From Paenibacillus marchantiophytorum (GTDB lineage Bacteria > Bacillota > Bacilli > Paenibacillales > NBRC-103111): 64,000 bases of DNA. Below the pieces are notes generated by a model that searched no databases, was not told the origin of the DNA, and saw only the letters and a program-made list of their open reading frames with translations. Positions 28,330-37,258 of the stretch are shown piece after piece. The stretch is taken from positions 62,910-126,909 of the forward strand of contig NZ_BMHE01000008.1 of NCBI RefSeq assembly GCF_014640555.1, given 5' to 3'. The position numbers and the translations under genes are program-made. Within the stretch, counting starts at the first letter, position 1. The number at the start of each line of letters is the position of its first letter.

Positions 28330-28358
28330 ATTATAGATAGCGCTTTCTTTTTCGTGAA
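28330..28358 (-). promoter_or_regulatory. Promoter of operon III with an overlapping cre-like site
   Basis: Minus strand: -35 TTCACG (28353-28358), 17-nt spacer, perfect -10 TATAAT (28330-28335). The spacer holds AGAAAGCGCTATCT (28335-28348), which matches the CcpA cre consensus TGWNANCGNTNWCA at 8 of 10 fixed positions. Catabolite repression by CcpA is a reasonable inference. Confidence 0.55.
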
Positions 28359-28589
28359 GAAATGAAAATTAGATTATTTGTTTAGATTTTCAGTAGTTTT
28401 TCCCATTTAAACCCAAATTACATATTCAATCTGAAGAATATATAAAAATATTTAGGTAATCCCTCAGCATGTTTAGGTTAGGTAGCTTGGGATAACGATA
28501 TTAGGTGTGGTTCCACTAAAAGCATTCTTTGTGACACTAAAATAAAAAGCACTCACTTATTAAGTGAATGCACATACTATTGGATTACT

Positions 28590-28875
28590 ATGAGATTTTC
28601 TTTCCATCCCCAAACCGTACAACCCGCTTCGCCTGCTCCGCAACATCTGCGCGATCTGCTTGCCAACTCCTTTGAGCAAGTCGTCGTTACCGCTGAAGCC
28701 CGTAATGGCAAAGAAGCATTGCAACGGCTGGAAGAAACCCGTAAATTCATTACATCAGGTGACGATTCAAACCTACTTCAAACGGTCAGCGATTGGCAGG
28801 CCAAGTGTCTAGCCTTTGTTCAAAAAAATGTTTGGTGTCTCTCCTCAAGAATTCAGAGACAAGCTGCCTACTAAC
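28590..28875 (+). pseudogene. Collapsed remnant of a YesN-type response regulator
   Basis: The plus strand starts with a piece resembling a receiver domain (LRDLLANSFEQVVVTAEARN, GKEALQRLEE). After a large internal deletion and a +1 frame change it ends with a typical AraC C-terminus (KMFGVSPQEFRDKLPTN, then a stop at about 28873-28875). Only about 95 codons remain of an expected 500 or more. It probably belonged to a two-component pair that once served operon III or IV. Confidence 0.65.
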
Positions 28876-28940
28876 TGAAGCATCGCCTGAGAACGCATTC
28901 GTGGATAAATGAACTTGAGGAAGATTCAAATCTGATTCCG

Positions 28941-29687
28941 TTATTTATCTGCCTCCAAAACATACCGGCGAATCGCCTGCGCCACTCCATCCTCCCTGTT
29001 GCTGCCCGTGACGGCATTCACCAATTGCTTCACCTCGTCCTGAGCGTTGCCCATAGCTACACCTATACCGGCTTCAAGAAGCATTGCTTTATCATTCAAG
29101 CTGTCGCCCACAGCCATCACCTCCTCCATGGATAATGCCAACAGATCGCATACTTCGCGGATTCCGCTCGCTTTGGAAATACCCGATGGATTGAGCTCGA
29201 TGTTGCTCGGATGGGAATTGGTGATCTCGAATAGCCCTACCTCTTCTGCCTTTGCCCGAACCCGTTCCAGTTGGTTCCGGTTTTCCGAGGAGTAACAGAA
29301 CTTCAGCCATTGGGACTCAGGGGTAGTTCGGCTCCAATTGTCACCATCAATCATTCCTTCTGTCGTATAACCATAAAACCAACAATCTTCATCAACGGCA
29401 ATTTTATGAAGCGCCCTAACAGTTTCGACATTTAACCTTTGTCGCATATACAGCTCGCCGGAAGACTTCCACACTTCGCTTCCATTAACGGTCACCATCG
29501 GAGATTCCAGATTCAGCTCTTGCCAATAAGGCTTGGCGGTCTGTACCTCCCGCCCCGTTGCCACAATGACGGTAACTCCTTGAGAGCGTGCTTCAGCGAT
29601 CGCTTTCCGGTTTTCTTCAGATACTTGGGAATCCTCGTTCAGCAGCGTCCCGTCCAAGTCAAGTGCAATCAATTTTATCCTGCTCAT
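28941..29687 (-). CDS. Cof-type HAD phosphatase
   Basis: 248 aa, cytoplasmic. Motif I is ALDLDGTLL (Asp10, Asp12), motif II is VIVATGR, and the C-terminal motifs are SKASGI and VGDSLNDKAML. The C2 cap between about 85 and 180 places it in the Cof/YcsE/YbiV group, which dephosphorylates sugar phosphates and similar compounds. It is the last gene of operon IV, 25 bp after the UgpE-type permease. Together with the EEP-family enzyme at 31464 it would complete breakdown of an imported phosphodiester: one enzyme opens the diester, this one removes the remaining phosphate. That pathway is inference from context. Confidence 0.85.
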   Translation of the reverse strand: MSRIKLIALDLDGTLLNEDSQVSEENRKAIAEARSQGVTVIVATGREVQTAKPYWQELNLESPMVTVNGSEVWKSSGELYMRQRLNVETVRALHKIAVDEDCWFYGYTTEGMIDGDNWSRTTPESQWLKFCYSSENRNQLERVRAKAEEVGLFEITNSHPSNIELNPSGISKASGIREVCDLLALSMEEVMAVGDSLNDKAMLLEAGIGVAMGNAQDEVKQLVNAVTGSNREDGVAQAIRRYVLEADK

Positions 29688-29712
29688 GTAGTGCCTCCAG
29701 TATTTGATTAAA

Positions 29713-30540
29713 CTATCCTTTTAATCCGCCTAATGTGATCCCTTGTACCAGCTGCTTTTGGAATATGATAAAGACCAAAACGGAAGGAATAAGGATGATG
29801 GTTACTCCCGCCATAATAGGACCGTAGATAATACTTTCGGAAGATTGAAGCATCGTAATCCCGACCTGCACCGTTCTCATATTCTCTGAATTGGTAACTA
29901 TCAGCGGCCACAAATAGGCGTTCCACAAACCGATAAAAGATGCAATAAAAATGGATGACAATATGGATTTCGACATGGGTACCAACATGCTTGTAAAGAA
30001 CCGGAAATCGCCACAACCATCGATAAAAGCTGCATCTCTATATTCTTTTGATATGCTCAAGAAATGCTGCCGCAGTATGAACATATAAGTCGCGGATGCC
30101 ATCATGACAATGATGACTCCGGAATAAGTGTTTATTAATTTCATGTTTGCCACTGTAATATAATTGGTTATAAAAAGCATGTCTCCAGGAATCATCATCG
30201 TACCGAGAATAACTAAGAACCATATTTTCTTTCCTTTAAATTCCAGGAATGAAAATGCGTATGCAGCCAGGCTGCTCGTAATTAATCTGCCTACGGTTCC
30301 AATAATCGCAATCAAAAAAGAGTTCCATATAAATCGGAGAAGCGGCGTTGAAGTAAATACGATCTCATAATTTTTTAGAAATAATTGGCTTGGAATAAAT
30401 TTAGGCGGATATGAGCTTAAATCGCCGGAACTCATAAAACTGGCACTTACACAATAAATAACCGGGGATATGACGATCAAACCAATGATGATACACATCG
30501 TACTGAATAGAAAGTCGCGCATTTGCATGGCAGTCTTCAT
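29713..30540 (-). CDS. ABC importer permease (UgpE type)
   Basis: 275 aa with six helices, beginning with MCIIIGLIVISPVIYCVSA. The EAA loop is RDAAFIDGCGDFRFFTSMLVP and the C-terminus LVQGITLGGLKG is typical. The start overlaps the stop of the UgpA-type permease by 4 bp (ATGA, 30537-30540). It is part of importer IV. Confidence 0.9.
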   Translation of the reverse strand: MKTAMQMRDFLFSTMCIIIGLIVISPVIYCVSASFMSSGDLSSYPPKFIPSQLFLKNYEIVFTSTPLLRFIWNSFLIAIIGTVGRLITSSLAAYAFSFLEFKGKKIWFLVILGTMMIPGDMLFITNYITVANMKLINTYSGVIIVMMASATYMFILRQHFLSISKEYRDAAFIDGCGDFRFFTSMLVPMSKSILSSIFIASFIGLWNAYLWPLIVTNSENMRTVQVGITMLQSSESIIYGPIMAGVTIILIPSVLVFIIFQKQLVQGITLGGLKG

Positions 30541-31457
30541 GAATAATGCACTCCTTTCTTTTCATACGCAAAGGTAACTAAAGTAAATAACATAACAATG
30601 ATGAAGATCATAATACCAACAGCACTGCCATATCCGTATTTGCCATTCTCGAATGCTTCAATGTACATTCGGTATATCATCGTTTCGGTAGACCCCATAG
30701 GTCCTCCTTTTGTCAAAACCATGATAGGACCGAAAACCATCAGTGAATGAATAATATCCGTGACGATCAGAAAAAAGAGAGTTGGGGACATCAATGGAAG
30801 CTTAATATGAATCAGAGATTGAAAATAACTGCTTCCCTCCATATCCGCCGCCTCCAGCAATTCTTCGGGGACATTGCGGACGGCTGCCAAAAGAAACAAG
30901 AAGCTGAATCCAATGCCCATCCAGATGCACACAATAGCAATGCCAACCATTGCATACTTTTCATCACCGAACCAGTTGATGCTGAGTCCGGTTAGAGCGT
31001 TGAATACGCCGATCGACGGATTTAAGATCAGTTGAAAAATCATCGCCGCCGATGACATCGATACAGCCATGGGCAAAGCGAACAAAATCTGGTAAATACT
31101 TGTCCCTTTCCGTTTCTTTTCCGCCAATAATGCCATGCAAAGGCTGATAATTATGGTTCCCGGAATTGTGATGACGGTATATTTCAACGTATGAAAAACA
31201 GTTTGCAGCATTCTCTGATCACTGAATATATTTATAAAGTTTTCAAACCACACAAATTCAATTGGATTACCATTCAAATCCACTAATGTAAATCCTAAAT
31301 AAAAGGTTTTCGCAAATGGGTAATAGGTGAATAAGAAAACAAAAATTAAACACGGCAGCATAAACAAATATGGCTTGGCGGCTTCTCTCCATCTTTTCTT
31401 CGTGAAATGATATTTTAATCCTTTGCTTTTCACTTGTTGAGTTGAACTTATATTCAC
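30537..31457 (-). CDS. ABC importer permease (UgpA type)
   Basis: 306 aa, starting at a GTG (31457) about 10 nt after AAGGAG. A 30-residue cytoplasmic N-terminus precedes helix 1 (YLFMLPCLIFVFLFTYYPF). The EAA loop is LEAADMEGSSYFQSLIHIKLP. It follows the EEP-family gene by 6 bp. With the permease at 29713 it forms the importer IV channel. The UgpAE likeness agrees with the UgpB-like binding protein at 32280. Confidence 0.9.
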   Translation of the reverse strand: MNISSTQQVKSKGLKYHFTKKRWREAAKPYLFMLPCLIFVFLFTYYPFAKTFYLGFTLVDLNGNPIEFVWFENFINIFSDQRMLQTVFHTLKYTVITIPGTIIISLCMALLAEKKRKGTSIYQILFALPMAVSMSSAAMIFQLILNPSIGVFNALTGLSINWFGDEKYAMVGIAIVCIWMGIGFSFLFLLAAVRNVPEELLEAADMEGSSYFQSLIHIKLPLMSPTLFFLIVTDIIHSLMVFGPIMVLTKGGPMGSTETMIYRMYIEAFENGKYGYGSAVGIMIFIIVMLFTLVTFAYEKKGVHYS

Positions 31458-31463
31458 GCGGGA

Positions 31464-32264
31464 TCATTCTCCTTCAATAGCAATCAGTTGAGCGACGACC
31501 GGATAATGATCCGAAGGATACCGTCCGTCAATCATCCGTCGGTCGATTTGAATGGATGACACTTGCACGTCAGGAGTAACAAAAATATAGTCGATCGGCT
31601 CTCCTTCCATTCTTCCGGAATAGTTATCATGGAACGTTGCTCCTACGGGTCCAGCCATCACGGAGTAAGCATCCGACATGTCCACAAGCGCCTCATCCCA
31701 AACTGGCTCTCCCCTCATAAAGCGGATCACCGCATGATCAGGTTGTGAGTTGAAGTCCCCTGTCAATAAGACAGGGACATCTTTTGCAGCTCGCAGTTCC
31801 TTAATTCGCTCCCATATAAGCCGAACACCTTGTTCCCTTGCCTGCTGCCCCTGGTGATCTAGGTGGGTGTTGAATAATAGTAACTCCGTACCTGTGCCTT
31901 TATGCCGAAAGTGCCCCCAGGTACAAATACGTGGCAGAGAGCTGTCCCAGCTAATACTTGCCGGAATCTCCGGCTGCTCGGATAACCAGAAGGTGCCGTG
32001 TTCCACAATGTCCAGTTCGTCTTTTTTGAAAAAGATAGCGCAGTGCTCATCTCCTCGATCTCCAAGCCGATCCTCGCCGATCCAATGATATTCCTCTAAC
32101 TGCAGATCCTCCAGCATACTGGTATTTCCTTCCTGAGTACCCAAAAGCAGCGGACTATGCTCTCTGATCATGGCTGCCACTTTATCGCAACGGTACTCCC
32201 AAGCATTATCGCCGTCCTGTGCCAAGCAGGTTCTCAAGTTATAAGTCATCAAAGAAATATGCAT
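31464..32264 (-). CDS. Endonuclease/exonuclease/phosphatase (EEP) family hydrolase
   Basis: 266 aa, no signal peptide. All EEP fold motifs are present: metal ligand region TYNLR (Asn9), GTQE (Glu45), NTHLDH (132-137), TGDFNSQP (Asp170, Asn172), IDYIFV (Asp225) and SDHYPV (Asp252, His253). The family cleaves phosphodiester or phosphomonoester bonds with Mg2+ in substrates from DNA to inositol phosphates and glycerophosphodiesters. Here it lies inside an importer operon, between the binding protein and the permeases, so a small imported phosphodiester is more likely than nucleic acid. The gene begins 15 bp after the binding-protein stop. The actual substrate is not shown by sequence. Confidence 0.87.
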   Translation of the reverse strand: MHISLMTYNLRTCLAQDGDNAWEYRCDKVAAMIREHSPLLLGTQEGNTSMLEDLQLEEYHWIGEDRLGDRGDEHCAIFFKKDELDIVEHGTFWLSEQPEIPASISWDSSLPRICTWGHFRHKGTGTELLLFNTHLDHQGQQAREQGVRLIWERIKELRAAKDVPVLLTGDFNSQPDHAVIRFMRGEPVWDEALVDMSDAYSVMAGPVGATFHDNYSGRMEGEPIDYIFVTPDVQVSSIQIDRRMIDGRYPSDHYPVVAQLIAIEGE

Positions 32265-32279
32265 AGTTACCCCTCAGCA

Positions 32280-33653
32280 TCATTTAATATTATTTGCCCG
32301 GTTGTAATCCTTCAAAGCCTTGTTGCTTGCAGTTGCCATATCCGTGATCGCCTGATCTATGTTTTTCTTGCCTTGTACGTAGTTCAAGGTCTCCTCTCGC
32401 ATAGCCTGGCTGAACTCGGCGCTTACCGGTCCCATCGGCTCTTGAGTTTCGGGAGACGACGCATGGAGCTGCTCGATTGCTGTTTTAAACAATGGATTTT
32501 TGGTTAAATGCTCTTTCATTTGAGGCAGATCATACGTTTTTGTGTTTACAGGGAAATACCCGGTTCCAGTGTGCCATACAAATTGGGATTCCGGCGTAAT
32601 GCCATATTTCAGGAATTCCCATGCAGCATCTGATGCCGCTTTATCTCCCCTGTTCATAATATAAAGTGCGGAACCGCCGACCGCGACTCCCCCTTTGTCC
32701 GTTTCATTCACTTTGGGAAGGAATGCGGTCCCAACTTCAAATTTGTCTGCGACCTTAGCCAGTGTGCCTTTTAATGCTGCAGTAGATGTAACGAACATAG
32801 CCAGTTTTCCAGCCGCAAACTCTTCATCTGCTTTGACATCGGTGCCCGTCTGGATGCCTCCGGAATCTACTACTTTTTTCCACTCTGTCAAAAATCGTTT
32901 CATCGCTCCGTTCGTATCAAACTCAACAGCCGTCATATAATCGGCACGTCCGTTTTTGTTGTTACCAATATAGGCTCCCTGCATGCCAATCCAGCTTGAC
33001 AGTTGATATTGATCAGGAGTGACGGAAAAGCCCCATTGGGTAACTTGACTACCACTTTTCTTGGTCATTTTTGCCGCGTATTTTCCTAATTCGTCTATCG
33101 TTTGCGGAGGCTTAGTCGGGTCCAGACCTGCCTCTTTAAACAAGTTTTTATTGTAATAGAGCAAAATCGTGGAATTTGCAAAAGGAATGCCTACTTGCTT
33201 ACCTTTGAAGCTAAAGCCGGCAAGCGTATTCGGCTCTATGTCCGTGACTTTGAAAGACGGATCTTTGGTAAGCAGATCTTGAGCCCAGATGATCGCTGGT
33301 ACATCTTTAATATAAGAGGTGTCCGAAGCAGGAATCTGTACGATATCCGGATAGTCCTTTTCGTTCTTCGCCTGAACGGCTGCTTTTACTTTTTTCAGCA
33401 GATCAGCGTAGGATCCTTGAAACACCGGTGTGATTGTAATTCCTTTTTCCTTACCGACAGTTTCATTAAAGTTTTGGACCATCTTTTTGACAACCTCTTC
33501 GTTCGAGCCCCCCATGGCGTGCCAGAATGTCAAGCTAACCGGCCCTGTGCTTTTTGGTTTTGCTGAAGTGTTAGCTGCCGGTTCACTACTGCAACCTGCT
33601 AATGCCGTAGCTAAGACGACTAATGTCAAAATTGTTTTCATCTGTTTCTTCAT
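32280..33653 (-). CDS. Extracellular solute-binding lipoprotein of importer IV (UgpB-like)
   Basis: 457 aa. The lipobox is ALAGC with Cys at about residue 21. LTFWHAMGGSNEEVVKKMV and QGSYADLLKKVKAAV resemble UgpB-type proteins, which bind glycerol-3-phosphate or glycerophosphodiesters, although many sugar-binding relatives share this look. The start ATG at 33653 lies 8 nt after GAGG. It follows the AraC regulator at 33784-34650 by about 130 bp. Operon partners are the EEP hydrolase, two permeases and the HAD phosphatase. Confidence 0.88.
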   Translation of the reverse strand: MKKQMKTILTLVVLATALAGCSSEPAANTSAKPKSTGPVSLTFWHAMGGSNEEVVKKMVQNFNETVGKEKGITITPVFQGSYADLLKKVKAAVQAKNEKDYPDIVQIPASDTSYIKDVPAIIWAQDLLTKDPSFKVTDIEPNTLAGFSFKGKQVGIPFANSTILLYYNKNLFKEAGLDPTKPPQTIDELGKYAAKMTKKSGSQVTQWGFSVTPDQYQLSSWIGMQGAYIGNNKNGRADYMTAVEFDTNGAMKRFLTEWKKVVDSGGIQTGTDVKADEEFAAGKLAMFVTSTAALKGTLAKVADKFEVGTAFLPKVNETDKGGVAVGGSALYIMNRGDKAASDAAWEFLKYGITPESQFVWHTGTGYFPVNTKTYDLPQMKEHLTKNPLFKTAIEQLHASSPETQEPMGPVSAEFSQAMREETLNYVQGKKNIDQAITDMATASNKALKDYNRANNIK

Positions 33654-33783
33654 TCATAGAACCTCACTTTTCATATTGTATATAAGCCTTCCCCGTTTAC
33701 CGGGAATGGTAGTTCACATAACTTATATCCTTTAATCTACTTAAAATATAATCCTAAATAGGTGAAATTTCTTCACTAAATAC

Positions 33784-34650
33784 TTAATCCGATTCACAAA
33801 AAGGGCTATTTATTCTCATAGCCGCTTTCCTATAATCCCCAGGAGACATCCCTACAATTTTTTGAAATGCATGGTAAAATGGGTTGTGACTCTGAAACCC
33901 TGATTGATAACATATATCCACAATGGACAAATTTGTATTCAACAGTAATCTTCTTGCTTCATTCACACGTAAATGGAGCAGATAATCCTTAAATCCTTCC
34001 CCCATAATCTCTTTAAATAAGTGGCGTGCCCGCGAAGGGCTAAGGTCAAGTTTCTTAGCGACATCTGAGAGTTCTAGAGGTTCTCTAAAATTTTCATGTA
34101 TGTAGGTTAATACAGGCTCTAACTTGTAATAAAGCGCAAAGACTTGGTTAAATTCCCCCGGCGATATATGGCTCTTGAAATGCCTAGAAAGTAGAACGCA
34201 AATTCGCAAAATATAACTACGAATCATGCCAGGGTACGCTGTTCTTTTCTTTTCCATCTCCTCATTTACAGCTAAAATAATCTGTCCGATTTCTTTGGCA
34301 GCCTCTAATTCGGAAGATATTTGATTAATAAACTTTCTTGGACTATAGAAGAATGGAATTAATAACTCTTTTTCAATTTCAATGAGCTCTTTTTTAAAAA
34401 AGACAAATATGTATTGGCTCGGATCTTCAGGGTCAGACTGAGCAATGTGCCGTTCCATATTATTGACGATAAACACATCACCGGGATTCACACTAAATTT
34501 TTTATCTCCAAAGTAAAACCAACCTTTGCCAGAAAGACAATAACCAATTTCTAATGAAGTATGCCAATGAAATGTTTCTAGTAACGAACTAGGAGTCCAT
34601 TTGATTATTCCAACAGGTATACCTTCTTCTAATTCATTAAAAACTTCCAT
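33784..34650 (-). CDS. AraC-family regulator with cupin sensor
   Basis: 288 aa. The N-terminal cupin (about 15-95) shows FHWHTSLEIGYCLSGKGWF and NPGDVFIV and probably binds a small effector. The C-terminal AraC domain shows VAKKLDLSPSRARHLFKE and CYQSGFQSHNPFYHAFQK. It precedes operon IV on the same strand, about 130 bp upstream of the binding-protein gene. It is the obvious candidate regulator of operon IV, which has no YesM/YesN pair. Confidence 0.88.
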   Translation of the reverse strand: MEVFNELEEGIPVGIIKWTPSSLLETFHWHTSLEIGYCLSGKGWFYFGDKKFSVNPGDVFIVNNMERHIAQSDPEDPSQYIFVFFKKELIEIEKELLIPFFYSPRKFINQISSELEAAKEIGQIILAVNEEMEKKRTAYPGMIRSYILRICVLLSRHFKSHISPGEFNQVFALYYKLEPVLTYIHENFREPLELSDVAKKLDLSPSRARHLFKEIMGEGFKDYLLHLRVNEARRLLLNTNLSIVDICYQSGFQSHNPFYHAFQKIVGMSPGDYRKAAMRINSPFCESD

Positions 34651-34944
34651 AAATTTTCCCCTTCCAAACTACATAATTGAAACCATCTGTAAGTAAAGTA
34701 AGCATAAAATAAAAATTGTAAATTAGTTTGAAAACCTAACAATTACGATTAAATGCCCTCCAGTTTCCTAAATGTAAGTGAAACGGCATTCTTTACCGCC
34801 TCTCTGAGTGCCTTTTAAATGCATTAAAGTTGTAGGCAAAATTTTAGCATGTATCCAGATTTTTGAGAGCAGAAGTCCCCTGACAGGGAGATCGTCTATT
34901 CGGAATCCCCGTCTTAGTGCGGATACAACGTCTTTGCTGTTCTT
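34651..34944. other. Intergenic, nothing supported
   Basis: Upstream region of the AraC gene at 33784. No gene, repeat or clear promoter recognised. It is A/T-rich next to the AraC gene, as expected for a promoter region. Confidence 0.3.
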
Positions 34945-35175
34945 TCATCGGGAATTGTTCCCTAAACGGGCAAGTGAAATATAAACTTTACGTCCTGCCA
35001 TATTGGATAGATTCAGCTCTTGGTCTTTACCTTTTGCTTGTTCTAATGTGCTTTGGCGGTAGTAAACTCCATCAGGAGCCAGCGTTTTGATCTGAGTCGC
35101 ATGAGGATCATTTTGAATAAATGATTCGCCAAATGCTGCGTCGCTATGGGTGTTTTCCCGGTACGAAGACTGCAT
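34945..35175 (-). CDS. Small hypothetical protein or gene fragment
   Basis: 76 aa, ATG start, with a protein-like second half (TLAPDGVYYRQSTLEQAKGK, AGRKVYISL). No family recognised. There is no obvious ribosome binding site, and the neighbourhood consists of broken genes, so a fragment is more likely than a functional small protein. Confidence 0.3.
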   Translation of the reverse strand: MQSSYRENTHSDAAFGESFIQNDPHATQIKTLAPDGVYYRQSTLEQAKGKDQELNLSNMAGRKVYISLARLGNNSR

Positions 35176-35494
35176 CTAACTTGTTACTCCCTTTAACCCA
35201 TGTATTGAACGACTTTGTACACAAGTTCAAGACGAGCCAGCTTCTTACAAGAGATGCTAAACTCTAAGGAATCCATTCGGGCCCTGCTTTTACAACTGAA
35301 TGACTTCGGCTAGCTTCTGAGACAGAGCATCGATTTCTTGCTTTAATAAGTCTTCCTTGGTCTTGCTTTCATATTCGACTAAGCATTGCCTAAAGTTGGT
35401 GATCGTATAAAACCGTATTATTTGGATTAATTATACTATTTTCGCGGGTTTTCTTGGGGGGGTTTACGCTAAATTAACTTTTTGGGGAACAATC
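35176..35494. other. Intergenic with a short coiled-coil-like remnant
   Basis: On the minus strand, about 35293-35425 reads as a protein-like piece (EYESKTKEDLLKQEIDALSQ, KLAEVIQL, then a stop) with heptad-like spacing. It has no start codon. It could be part of a lost insertion-element gene. Confidence 0.3.
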
Positions 35495-35735
35495 ATGCTA
35501 ATGCATAATTATTCATTTCTCATCCGACCAAAGTCACACTTTACGCTGAAGTTCGACGCATTTGCAATGGGATTAATGGCTGAAATGCCTGTAAATGCTG
35601 CAGCGCGGGAACTAAGAGCGCACGATACTCGTATGTGTAGAATTCTCCATCATTATGTGGACCAAGCCATGTCAAAACTGGATTGATCCCAGGTAAAACG
35701 AATTGCTGTAGATGAATACTTCTGAATACGGAAAA
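35495..35735 (+). pseudogene. ISL3-family transposase remnant
   Basis: The plus strand reads FDAFAMGLMAEMPVNAAARE, HDTRMCRILHHYVDQAMSKLD, then a TGA where the family has Trp, then SQVKRIAVDE. This is the region just before the first catalytic Asp of ISL3 transposases. The N-terminal zinc-binding part and most of the catalytic domain are missing. Further pieces up to about 35935 may belong to it or to another lost gene. Confidence 0.75.
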
Positions 35736-35943
35736 TCGTGGTTCAGGAACATAGCTAAGGTTATTCCACCAATTAAAAACGGAGACATGCCAAATATGCA
35801 AATGGCAAAGCACTGACAGAATATTTGAAAGCAGGAGGAAAGGCAGGGGCGTTGTCTCTTAATTATTCAATTGACAGCTTCTATCAATACGGAGAAGATA
35901 TGCAAGCCTACATCCAAGTACTTATAATTGAATGACCTTGCAA

Positions 35944-35979
35944 AAAAATAACCGTCAGATCCTCCTGACGGTTATTTTT
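35944..35979. terminator. Perfect 15-bp bidirectional terminator hairpin
   Basis: AAAAATAACCGTCAG (35944-35958) pairs perfectly with CTGACGGTTATTTTT (35965-35979) around the 6-nt loop ATCCTC. Poly-A on the left and poly-T on the right let it work in both directions. On the minus strand it lies downstream of the ribokinase operon (stop at 36231). Confidence 0.85.
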
Positions 35980-35984
35980 AAGTT

Positions 35985-36170
35985 ACAAGTGAATTTCTTA
36001 CAATAATATTTCTCACATCCGACAACTGCTATGTCGTGGCTGAAGTAAACAAGAAGCTCCGTTTCAATTGCACACAGCCAGATTTCATTTGGTGACATCT
36101 GGTTTAAGCAAGTACTTTCGTATCCGGCATTGCCCGTAATCAAAAAATAAGGGCGGACTCTATCGTTCAT
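35985..36170 (-). pseudogene. Possible remnant of a LacI-type repressor C-terminus
   Basis: The minus strand holds HDIAVVGC followed, after a frame change, by ENIIVRNSLVT and a stop. This resembles the D(I/V)xVVGFDN segment near the end of LacI-family repressors. The upstream part is not recognisable. LacI repressors often neighbour ribokinase genes, and a ribokinase begins 60 bp away, but the match is short. Confidence 0.3.
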
Positions 36171-36230
36171 CCCCTTTTTTTTGACGCACTAAGATATCGA
36201 TATCTCGAGTTTCCTAAGGGACCCACATCA

Positions 36231-37160
36231 TTACTTCTTTGAATTTGTAGTTGTTAAGAATGCCTCAATCTCAGATTTATTCGGAATACCATCTTGGGCA
36301 CCTTTTCGTGTAATTTTTATTGCAGCAGCAGCAGAGGCAAATCGCAAAGTCTCTTCCGAAATATCCTTCGAACCTGTCGATGCAGCCAAAACTCCAATGA
36401 AGGTATCCCCGGCCGCCGTCGTATCAACTGCCTGTACGTCGAAGGATGGAACATGCATAACATTACAGCTACTATCGGTAAACATTGATCCTTTATTTCC
36501 TAACGTCAGCACGACATTCCCTACTCCTCCATTTATTAATTTTACAGAAGCTTGAACTGCTCCGTAATCATTAGAGATGGGGATTCCAGTAACAGACTCG
36601 GCTTCAGTTTCATTGAGAATTAACACATCAATTAAATGAAGGATATCTGACGGTATTTGTAATGCTGGGGCGGGATTAAAGTAAACGCTAATGCCTCGTT
36701 TATAGGACTCTTCCATCACATATCTCGTAGTATCCCAATTTATTTCATTTTGAAGCATCACAATATCAGCAGTATCAAACACATCAAGAGAGTCTTGTAT
36801 ATCATTTACTGTTAACAAACCGTTAGCTCCCTCAGAAAGAATAATATGATTTTCTCCTGACGCATCTACTGTAATTGATGCTAATCCCGTATTTCCATCT
36901 TTATGAACAATAAAATCTGACTGGACACCGCTTCCACGAATAGCGGACAATAACTGCGAAGCGAATGGATCATTACCAACAGCACCAATTAATATGACCT
37001 GAGCTCCAGCTTGAGCTGCTGCTACAGCCTGATTTGCTCCCTTTCCTCCAGGATTATAGTCAGTCTTTAGACTTTTAATCGTTTCACCTGGGAGAGGATG
37101 TTTCAACACATGATTTACTATATCCATATTAATACTGCCTATTACAATAATTTTCACCAC
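36231..37160 (-). CDS. rbsK: Ribokinase (PfkB family)
   Basis: About 309 aa. The preferred start is a GTG at 37160 (MVKIIVIGS), 7 nt after GAGGTG; an ATG at 37166 lies only one base past that site. Sugar-binding motifs are GSINMD and NPGGKGANQAVAAAQAG (PfkB signature 1). The catalytic signature 2 is DTTAAGDTFIG, whose last Asp is the base. The reaction is ATP plus ribose to ribose-5-phosphate. It is the last gene of operon V, after the ADP-ribosylglycohydrolase-family gene, and would trap ribose released by that enzyme. Deoxyribokinase or another PfkB specificity is less likely but not excluded. Confidence 0.88.
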   Translation of the reverse strand: MVKIIVIGSINMDIVNHVLKHPLPGETIKSLKTDYNPGGKGANQAVAAAQAGAQVILIGAVGNDPFASQLLSAIRGSGVQSDFIVHKDGNTGLASITVDASGENHIILSEGANGLLTVNDIQDSLDVFDTADIVMLQNEINWDTTRYVMEESYKRGISVYFNPAPALQIPSDILHLIDVLILNETEAESVTGIPISNDYGAVQASVKLINGGVGNVVLTLGNKGSMFTDSSCNVMHVPSFDVQAVDTTAAGDTFIGVLAASTGSKDISEETLRFASAAAAIKITRKGAQDGIPNKSEIEAFLTTTNSKK

Positions 37161-37258
37161 ATGCATACACCTCAAATATTAATGATTTTTCAGTAGCGAC
37201 AACAAAGTCTAAGTCCTACAAACATCCATTCATACTCGTTTTTTTGATAAAATCAAAT

